Shown here: positions 28,849 to 34,434 of the stretch, piece by piece
How the letters are laid out: the number at the start of each line of letters is the position of its first letter
Position numbering within the stretch: position 1 is the first letter of the stretch
Origin: Gemmatimonadales bacterium
Lineage (GTDB): Bacteria; Gemmatimonadota; Gemmatimonadetes; Gemmatimonadales; GWC2-71-9
Length of the DNA: 34,434 bases
Direction: 5' to 3'
NCBI GenBank assembly: GCA_013140635.1
Contig: JABFSM010000138.1
Location: 1-34,434, forward strand
Made by a program: the position numbers and the translations under genes
Notes under the pieces: model-generated
What the model was told of the DNA's origin: nothing
What the model saw: the letters and a program-made list of their open reading frames with translations, nothing else
Database searches by the model: none

Positions 28849-31293
28849 CTACTGTCTCCGGATCGCCACCGCCGGGTCGATCCGCGCCGCACGAAGGGCG
28901 GGGAGCCAGCAGGCGCCGAGTCCGACCACTCCCATCATCAAGGCGACGAAGGCCAGCGTCACCGGATCGCCGGGGGTGACGCCGAACAACAGCCCTCGAA
29001 TCATCCGGGTGGCGAAGAAGGCGCCGCCGATACCGACCAAGAGCCCGAGCAGGAGCAGCGTCCCCCCTTCGGCCAGCACCATCCGCTGCACCGTCCCGCT
29101 GTCGGCGCCCAAGCTCATCCGAATGCCGATTTCGTTGGTGCGGGCGCTCACCGAGAAAGCCAGCACGCCGGCGATGCCGACCGCGGCGATGATCACCGCC
29201 AGAATACTGAACGACGAGACCAGCACCGCGTTGAGGCGCCGCGGGGCGACGCTCTGGTTCCGGATCTCGCCGATCGTTAGGACATTCTCGATCGGCGCCC
29301 GCGGGGCGACGCCCCGAACTAGGCGCGTGGCCGCCGAGACGAGCGCGGTGGGATCGGTGCCGGCCCGAATCACCAAGCCGCCGGCGTAGGTCATCTCCTG
29401 GGCAAAGGGCTGGAAGACGACCGGCAGCGGCGGCGCGTCGAGCCCCCCGTCTTTCGTATCCCCCACCACGCCGACGACGGTACGCCAGTCGCCGCTCACG
29501 CCGATGAACCGGAGCACGTCGCCGGTCCAGGCCACCCGCTGCCCGACCGGATCCTTGTCGGGAAAGAGCTGGTCGGCCAGGGTCTTGTTGAGGATGACGA
29601 CGAGCGGCGCTCCTCGGACGTCGGTGGTGCTGAATTCTTTTCCCTTAAGCATCGGAATGCCGGCCGCCCGGAAGAACTCGGGGCTTGCGGTCCGGAACTC
29701 CGCGCGCGGGATCGGCTGTCCCGGCACCACCGGCCGGCCGTCGGCCTTGATCTCGAGCTGGAACTGGCTCGAGCGGAGCGGCATCGTCGAGCCGACTCCG
29801 ACGTCGCTCACTCCCGGAATAGCGCCCACCTCGAGCCGCATCCGTTCGTAGAGCGCCTTCATGTCGGCGTCGCTCTGGCTTCCCTGGTCGATCGGCACCT
29901 CCATCGTGAGCACCTCCTCCGACTGGAGGCCGGTGTCCACGTCGGAGAGCCGCAGCATGGTGCGGGTAAGCAGGCCCGCACCGGTCAGGAGCATAACGGA
30001 GACGGCGATCTGCGCCACCACGAGGCCGCGCTGCAGCCGCTGCCGGCGGAGGTTGCCGCTCATTCGGTTTGCCCCGGCGGCGATCCAGGCGCCGAGGGTC
30101 CCTTCCTTGGCCAGCTTCGGCGCAAAGGAGAGAATGAGCGCCACGACGAGGGTGAGAACGAGGGTGAAGCCGAGCACCATGCCGTCGAGACGAATCTCGT
30201 TGGCGCGGGGGGAATAGCGTTCAGCAAGCGAGACCAGGAGCCGTACGCCCGCGGTGGCCAACACCAGCCCGAGCGCGGCGCCGAGGGAGGCCAGCACCAG
30301 GTTTTCGGCAAGGAGGAGCCGGCGGAGCCGCGCCGCGCCGGCACCCAGGGCGGCGCGGACCACCAGTTCCTGCTCCCGGCGAACGCCGCGCATGAGCGTC
30401 AGGTTCGCGACGTTGGCGCAGGAGATGATCAGCACGAACGCGGCGGCGCCCATCAGGAGACCGAGGGTCATGCGCGCCCGTTCGCCGAGGACTTCCTGAA
30501 AGGGAATGAGGGTGACGCGATACCCCGAGGCGGGGTCGTAGGCGTCGGGATGGTCGCGCTGCACGGCGGCGCGGAGGGTGCCGACCTCGGACCGCGCCTG
30601 CTCCACCGTGACCCCGGGCGCGAGCCGGGCGATCATCTCGGTCATCCGATGGGTCCGCCCCTGCACCATCATGGCGCTGGTATGGTGCTCGCTGATCACC
30701 ATGTTGAGCAGCGCGTCCATCTTGGTCGGAAAGTAGGGCGCCGGCTGCACCACGCCCACGATCTGGACCCCTTTGCCTCCCACTTTCACGGTCTTGCCGA
30801 TGACGGCGGAGTCGCCGCCGAACCGTTTCATCCAGTACTCGTGGGTGAGGACCATCACCGGAGGAACCGCCGTCCCGTCGTCGCCCTCGGTGAGGAGCCG
30901 GCCGACCACGGGGGAGAGCCCCATGATCTGGAAGTAGTTGCCGGTGACCAGACCGACGTTGATCCGGACGGCGTCGCTCTCCCCCTCCAGGGTGTACACC
31001 TGGGAGGAGTACTCGGCGATCCCGCGAAGCGTCTTGGCGCCGGTGCGGAAGTCGGTGATTTCCGGCACCGAGAAGTTGATGCTCTCCCCGCCGATGCCGT
31101 CGACCGAGTGGCGGAGGTACACCAGCCGCTCACCGTCTTTGTGAGGAAGCGGACGAAGCAGCACCCCGCGAACCACGCTGAAAATGGCGGTGTTCGCGCC
31201 GATCCCGAGCCCGAGCGTGAGCACCACGGCCAGAGTGAAACCGCGGGCGCGCGCGAGGCTGCGAACGGCGTAGCGGAAGTCGCGGAGGAGCAT
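28849..31293 (-). CDS. Orphan MacB/FtsX-type ABC permease (ADOP), copy 2
   Basis: 814 residues from ATG 31293; the open frame continues upstream through another gene and is not coding there. Same architecture as the copy at 16698: start LLRDFRYAVRSLARARGFTL with a first span, a MacB-type periplasmic domain with PVVGRLLTEGDDG and EYWMKRFGGDSAVIGKTVKV, an FtsX block (LGLLMGAAAFVLIISCANVA, RAALGAGAARLRRLLLAENL), a second periplasmic domain and a final FtsX block with EIGIRMSLGADSGTVQRMVL. No ATPase gene is adjacent. It lies 14 nt after the DUF1428 gene, so both are probably co-transcribed, possibly with the penicillin-binding protein gene downstream. Exported substrate unknown. Confidence 0.92.
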   Translation of the reverse strand: MLLRDFRYAVRSLARARGFTLAVVLTLGLGIGANTAIFSVVRGVLLRPLPHKDGERLVYLRHSVDGIGGESINFSVPEITDFRTGAKTLRGIAEYSSQVYTLEGESDAVRINVGLVTGNYFQIMGLSPVVGRLLTEGDDGTAVPPVMVLTHEYWMKRFGGDSAVIGKTVKVGGKGVQIVGVVQPAPYFPTKMDALLNMVISEHHTSAMMVQGRTHRMTEMIARLAPGVTVEQARSEVGTLRAAVQRDHPDAYDPASGYRVTLIPFQEVLGERARMTLGLLMGAAAFVLIISCANVANLTLMRGVRREQELVVRAALGAGAARLRRLLLAENLVLASLGAALGLVLATAGVRLLVSLAERYSPRANEIRLDGMVLGFTLVLTLVVALILSFAPKLAKEGTLGAWIAAGANRMSGNLRRQRLQRGLVVAQIAVSVMLLTGAGLLTRTMLRLSDVDTGLQSEEVLTMEVPIDQGSQSDADMKALYERMRLEVGAIPGVSDVGVGSTMPLRSSQFQLEIKADGRPVVPGQPIPRAEFRTASPEFFRAAGIPMLKGKEFSTTDVRGAPLVVILNKTLADQLFPDKDPVGQRVAWTGDVLRFIGVSGDWRTVVGVVGDTKDGGLDAPPLPVVFQPFAQEMTYAGGLVIRAGTDPTALVSAATRLVRGVAPRAPIENVLTIGEIRNQSVAPRRLNAVLVSSFSILAVIIAAVGIAGVLAFSVSARTNEIGIRMSLGADSGTVQRMVLAEGGTLLLLGLLVGIGGAFFATRMIRGLLFGVTPGDPVTLAFVALMMGVVGLGACWLPALRAARIDPAVAIRRQ

Positions 31294-31307
31294 TGGAATC
31301 CGTCCTG

Positions 31308-31667
31308 TTAGAGATCGACCAGGGTCTTGAACCCGCCCATGGCCATGCGCCGCATGTCGGCGACCTTCTGGGCCGGCTCCATCATCGCGAGCAGCCGCGG
31401 ATCCTTCATCACTTTGGCGTTGACCCGGTCGCGGTGGGCCTTCGACTTGTACACGATCCACGCGAAGAGCACCGTCTCGCCCGGCTTGGCGCGGGCCATT
31501 CGCAGAAAGGAAACGGCGCCTTTGACCCGCAGGTCGTCCCCAACGCACTCGCGGTACTCCAAGGCACCGTACTTCTTCCAAAGTCTCCCGGCGACCCGGG
31601 CAATGCGCAGGTAGGCCTGGACCTTTCTCTTCGGAATCGGCAAGACGAATCCGTCAACATATGGCAT
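31308..31667 (-). CDS. DUF1428 (YbaA-like) family protein
   Basis: 119 residues, full family length. The family signature is clear: MPYVDGFVLPIPKRKVQAYL at the start, then ARVAGRLWKKYGALEYRECV, FAWIVYKSKAHRDRVNAKVM and KDPRLL, with a conserved RMAMGGFKTLVDL tail. DUF1428 proteins adopt a dimeric alpha-beta-barrel-like ferredoxin fold; their role is not established, and similar proteins often accompany stress or transport genes. GAGG upstream of ATG 31667 may serve as ribosome site. It is the first gene before orphan permease 2. Confidence 0.9.
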   Translation of the reverse strand: MPYVDGFVLPIPKRKVQAYLRIARVAGRLWKKYGALEYRECVGDDLRVKGAVSFLRMARAKPGETVLFAWIVYKSKAHRDRVNAKVMKDPRLLAMMEPAQKVADMRRMAMGGFKTLVDL

Positions 31668-31846
31668 GGTCGTCGTCCTCAGTGAGTGTCAACAGGCCGC
31701 CGCGCGCTCGAGGAAGAGAGTTCGCTCCCTTCCATTCCGCGTCAATGCCGCAGCCCTTTGGAATTCCGCCCGGGTATAGTCCCGGCGGTCGAGCCTGGAA
31801 AGTAGGTCGCCACGCACCGTCGGCAAGAAATGATACCACCGCCGCT

Positions 31847-31881
31847 GAAGATCGCTTCGGCCCTGCGGGCCTCGCGATGAC
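31847..31881 (+). repeat. Dispersed intergenic repeat, copy 2 (fragment)
   Basis: GGCCCTGCGGGCCTCGCGATGAC (written in two parts: GGCCCTGCGGGC then CTCGCGATGAC) matches 9152-9175 with one substitution and one missing base. It is preceded by GAAGATCGCTTC, comparable to GAAGCAATCTTC of copy 1. It is the only feature of the 229-nt spacer 31668-31896. Confidence 0.6.
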
Positions 31882-31896
31882 TTCTGCAGAGCCTCC

Positions 31897-33306
31897 CTAG
31901 CGCCCCGCCGGCTCGATATCGACCGCAATCGTCCGCCACCCCCCCTGATTGAATCGGAAGACGCTCAGCGCGCACCGGGTAGCATGGCCGGCCAGGATGG
32001 CGAGCCAGATGTCGATCGCGTCCAGCCGGCCCGCTTTCTGAATGAGAAAACAGATCCCGAGCGGCACGATCACCTGGGAAACGATGGAGATGTAGAGCGG
32101 GCTCTTGGTGTCGCCGGTGCCCTGGAGGCCGCCGGTGTAGGTGAGCGCCCCCGCGATCAGCAATCCGGAAATGCTCAGGACGCGGAGGAGCTCGACCCCG
32201 ATCTCGACCACCGCCGGCTCGTTCATGCCGAAGATGGCAAGGAGTTGCCTCGGCATGACCAGAAAGAAGAAGCCGATGACGGCGGCACCGCCGACACCGT
32301 ACCCGGCGGCGATCCGCACCGCCTTGGCCGCGCGGTCCGCGTGTCCCGCGCCGAGGTTTTGCCCGGCCACCGCCGAGGCGGCGCCCATGAGCCCAACCGA
32401 GGTCCAGGTGATGAGTGAGAAGAGCTGGGTGTACGAGACCGCGAACGCCGCCTGTGCCGCGGCGCTCGCGGCCAGCGAGCCGATGAAGCCGAGCATCAGC
32501 ACGCCGCCGATGTTCATCGCGATTCCCTGGATGCCGCTCGGCAGGCCGAATCGGAAGAGCGACTTGATGATGGCCCAATCGGGGCCGAATCCACTGCCCC
32601 GCGGGAAGGAGACGACCCAACCGCCGCGCCAGAGCTTCCACAGCGCATAGAGCGCGACCAGGCCGGAGGCGATCGAGGTTCCTATCGCCGCGCCGGCGGT
32701 CCCGAAGGCCGGAATCGGTCCGACACCCTCGATGAACACGATATTCAGCACCAGGTTCAGCACCGTCATCGCCACACCGAGGACCATGGGGGTCCGGGCG
32801 TCACCGGCGGCGCGCAGGGCGCCGGCCAGCATATAGAAGACCAACATCCCGCTGCTTCCGAAGAACATGATCCGGAGAAACGGCAGCGCTTCGGCCTTCA
32901 CCGCGGGCGCGGCGTTGACCAGGTCGAGCAACCAGGGCGACGCGAGGTACCCCACTGGCGCCATGACGCCGATCGAGATCCCGATGGCGGTCAGAAACGC
33001 CTGATAGACGACGCGATTCACCTTCGCTTCGTCGCCTGCGCCGGCAAAGCGCGAGACGAGGACGCTCATGCCGGTAAAGAGCGAATTGATGAAGACGATG
33101 ACGATGATGACGATCTGCCACGCCACGCCGATCGCGGCATTGCCGGTGAAGCCGACCAGATGTCCGACGAGCGCATGATCGACGATGCCCTGCAGCCCGC
33201 CGATGATGTTCATGAGCATAGTGGGCCAGGCGATCTTCCAGACCGCCTGGCGCAGGGGACCCTCGACGATGGACCGATCGTACCGCTTGGGAGGAGGCGA
33301 AGACAT
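31897..33306 (-). CDS. MATE-family efflux transporter
   Basis: 469 residues from ATG 33306, with about twelve membrane spans in two similar halves of six. Family features: RQAVWKIAWPTMLMNIIGGL and VDHALVGHLVGFTGNAAIGV in the first half, GMSVLVSRFAGAGDEAKVNR, then FGLPSGIQGIAMNIGGVLML and GAASAVAGQNLGAGHADRAA in the second, including the conserved GQNLGA segment. MATE proteins expel cationic drugs or metabolites in exchange for Na+ or H+. The gene stands alone, divergent from the molybdenum-cluster genes, with a TAACAT 6 nt before its start. Confidence 0.95.
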   Translation of the reverse strand: MSSPPPKRYDRSIVEGPLRQAVWKIAWPTMLMNIIGGLQGIVDHALVGHLVGFTGNAAIGVAWQIVIIVIVFINSLFTGMSVLVSRFAGAGDEAKVNRVVYQAFLTAIGISIGVMAPVGYLASPWLLDLVNAAPAVKAEALPFLRIMFFGSSGMLVFYMLAGALRAAGDARTPMVLGVAMTVLNLVLNIVFIEGVGPIPAFGTAGAAIGTSIASGLVALYALWKLWRGGWVVSFPRGSGFGPDWAIIKSLFRFGLPSGIQGIAMNIGGVLMLGFIGSLAASAAAQAAFAVSYTQLFSLITWTSVGLMGAASAVAGQNLGAGHADRAAKAVRIAAGYGVGGAAVIGFFFLVMPRQLLAIFGMNEPAVVEIGVELLRVLSISGLLIAGALTYTGGLQGTGDTKSPLYISIVSQVIVPLGICFLIQKAGRLDAIDIWLAILAGHATRCALSVFRFNQGGWRTIAVDIEPAGR

Positions 33307-33312
33307 AGCCGA

Positions 33313-33318
33313 ATGTTA
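33313..33318 (-). promoter_or_regulatory. Putative -10 box of a leaderless MATE transcript
   Basis: On the minus strand TAACAT ends 6 nt before ATG 33306, with no ribosome site between. The placement equals that at 3036 and 26035. Confidence 0.4.
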
Positions 33319-33364
33319 GCGGTGTCCCGCCAGATTCCGCGCGAACGATGCTTCGCGACACGCC

Positions 33365-33393
33365 TTGACCCCGCCCCGCCGCATGGGTAGCGT
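33365..33393 (+). promoter_or_regulatory. Putative promoter of the MobA-like gene
   Basis: TTGACC (33365-33370), 17-nt spacer and TAGCGT (33388-33393). A start near 33400 would leave about 30 nt before the CTG at 33431, supporting an initiation site in that region. Confidence 0.4.
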
Positions 33394-33430
33394 GCCGGGT
33401 GGTTCCTTCGGTCTCCGACGATAGGCCCCG

Positions 33431-34066
33431 CTGCGCGTCTATGCACTCGTCCCCGCCGCTGGGCGGGGCACCCGCTTTGGAGGAGAGAAGCTCCTGGCCA
33501 AGTGGCAAGACCGGGAGCTGATCGGGCATGTGCTGCTCAAGCTGGGGGGCGCCCGGGCTGCCGGGCTGGTGAGCCTTACGTTCGTGGTTCATCGGCCTGA
33601 AGACGACGCCATCCGCAACTTGGCCATCGAGTACCGCTGTCACGCCGAGGCGCTTCGGGTGGCCGACGGCGAACTCTCCTACACCCTGCGCACTGGGATC
33701 GAAGCGATCCGCACCCGGGGCTCCACCGATCCCGACCAGGCGCTATTGGTGTGCCATGGCGACCAGCCGATGCTCCGCCTCGATGTGATCCGCGCCCTCG
33801 TTGACGTGTGGAAACAGGGCTCCGCAAAGGCGGTGCGTCCCTCGTATCGCGACACTCCGGGCGAGCCGGGACATCCCTTGCTGATCGACCGAACGCTCTG
33901 GCACCTGGCCGCCGAAATACGGGGCGACACCGGATTCGGCCCCGTGCTGGCCCGCCACGCCGTGCCGGTGCGGACCATTTCGGTGGCCGGCAGCAACCCC
34001 GACGTCGACACCGCGGCCGATCTGGCCGCACTCGATTCACCCGCACCCGCTCCCGCACCCGCCTGA
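33431..34066 (+). CDS. MobA/MocA-like nucleotidyltransferase, apparent CTG start
   Basis: The frame gives 211 residues if read from CTG 33431. The nucleotide-binding signature VPAAGRGTRFGGEKLLA (7-23) lies before the first ATG/GTG/TTG of the frame (GTG 33530), so the true start must be upstream; TAG at 33422-33424 blocks further extension. Later motifs: VCHGDQPML (108-115), with the Mg-binding Asp, GHPLLI (147-152), GDTGFGPVL and DVDTAADL (191-198). MocA and MobA enzymes couple CTP or GTP to molybdopterin. Followed in TGATG overlap by an XdhC-like gene, it most likely makes molybdenum cytosine dinucleotide for a xanthine dehydrogenase or CO dehydrogenase type enzyme. A frameshift upstream is the alternative to a CTG start. 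Confidence 0.75.
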   Translation: MRVYALVPAAGRGTRFGGEKLLAKWQDRELIGHVLLKLGGARAAGLVSLTFVVHRPEDDAIRNLAIEYRCHAEALRVADGELSYTLRTGIEAIRTRGSTDPDQALLVCHGDQPMLRLDVIRALVDVWKQGSAKAVRPSYRDTPGEPGHPLLIDRTLWHLAAEIRGDTGFGPVLARHAVPVRTISVAGSNPDVDTAADLAALDSPAPAPAPA

Positions 34067-34434
34067 TGCACGGACTCCTCGACGACTACCGCGCCCTCGC
34101 GGCTCATGGTGCGGTCGGCCGCGCGGTTGTGATGAAGGTCTGGGGTTCGGCGCCGCGGCCGGAGGGTGCTTCGCTGCTTGCGACCGTGGATGGCCGGATG
34201 GCGGGGTCGGTATCCGGCGGCTGCGTGGAAACGGCGGCGGTGGAAGAGATCCAGGCCGCCATCGCGCGCGGCACGCCGAAGCGCGTCGGCTGGGGGGTGA
34301 CCCATGAGCGGGCGTGGGAGATGGGGCTCTCCTGCGGTGGGACGATCGAGGTCTTCGTCGAACCGGCGGTTGCGCCGGAGCTGCTGGACGCGGCCGCCGG
34401 CGCACGAGACGCCGTCATCGCCACGGTCGTCGGG
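34066..34434 (+). CDS. XdhC/CoxI-family molybdenum-enzyme maturation factor (3' truncated by window)
   Basis: 123 codons are visible with no stop; the gene runs past the right edge. ATG 34066 overlaps the stop of the nucleotidyltransferase by one base (TGATG). The XdhC_CoxI N-terminal domain is unmistakable: MKVWGSAPRPEGASLLATVD (23-42), GSVSGGCVE (47-55) and WEMGLSCGGTIEVFVEP (85-101), with its Cys residues. XdhC proteins bind molybdenum cofactor, protect it during sulfuration and deliver it to xanthine dehydrogenase or CO dehydrogenase-type enzymes. Together with the MobA/MocA-like gene it implies structural genes of such an enzyme, probably to the right of this window. Confidence 0.88.
   Translation, partial: MHGLLDDYRALAAHGAVGRAVVMKVWGSAPRPEGASLLATVDGRMAGSVSGGCVETAAVEEIQAAIARGTPKRVGWGVTHERAWEMGLSCGGTIEVFVEPAVAPELLDAAAGARDAVIATVVG

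Noticed and set aside
31294-31581. Upstream extension of orphan permease 2
   Set aside because: It overlaps the DUF1428 gene in another frame; the family start LLRDFRYAVRSL begins at 31293.

Overview
The window is high-GC bacterial chromosome with dense coding, many 1-10 nt gene overlaps, and a mix of genes typical of Gemmatimonadota or Acidobacteriota. The main markers are two orphan MacB/FtsX-type permeases of the ADOP kind without an adjacent ATPase, a 6-bladed beta-propeller lipoprotein, an exported S9 peptidase, and many exported proteins of unknown function. Gemmatimonadota is the best guess, by inference only; there is no rRNA or phylogenetic marker to fix it.

Layout. 1-3038: the C-terminal part of an N6-adenine DNA methyltransferase (cut by the window edge), overlapped by 212 nt by an SF2 DExH helicase; this looks like part of a restriction/phage-defence cassette. 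3048-4872: a HAD phosphatase converging on a GT87-like membrane glycosyltransferase. 4890-9066: a five-gene + strand operon with its own promoter: GntR/YtrA regulator, ABC ATPase, small permease, and two membrane-anchored exported proteins of unknown function. 9066-10256: a dispersed repeat runs into the 5' end of a beta-propeller lipoprotein that carries a pilin-like C-terminal domain. 10273-11317: MarR regulator with a perfect operator palindrome, then an SRPBCC protein. 11322-11394: tRNA-Asn(GTT). 11611-14010: VOC protein, a four-TM protein, an isochorismatase-like gene broken by one amber codon, and DUF4256. 14078-19124: divergent S9 peptidase and orphan permease 1. 19293-24124: S41-like protein converging on an EreA-like / LytS-type kinase / LytTR regulator operon; the kinase carries a second, degenerate sensor module. 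24255-24943: Phd/VapC toxin-antitoxin pair. 25053-26634: nadC, a 13-copy heptamer repeat and an HhH protein. 26644-31667: class A penicillin-binding protein, orphan permease 2 and a DUF1428 protein. 31897-33306: MATE exporter. 33431-34434: a MobA/MocA-like nucleotidyltransferase, apparently starting at CTG, and the start of an XdhC/CoxI-like gene, pointing to a molybdenum-enzyme maturation cluster beyond the right edge.

Regulatory pattern. Several genes have a TAnnnT hexamer 6-8 nt before the start codon and no Shine-Dalgarno sequence, suggesting leaderless transcripts, while genes inside operons mostly have AGGAGG-like sites. No CRISPR array, rRNA, IS element or integrase was seen. No stretch above about 220 nt lacks a gene.
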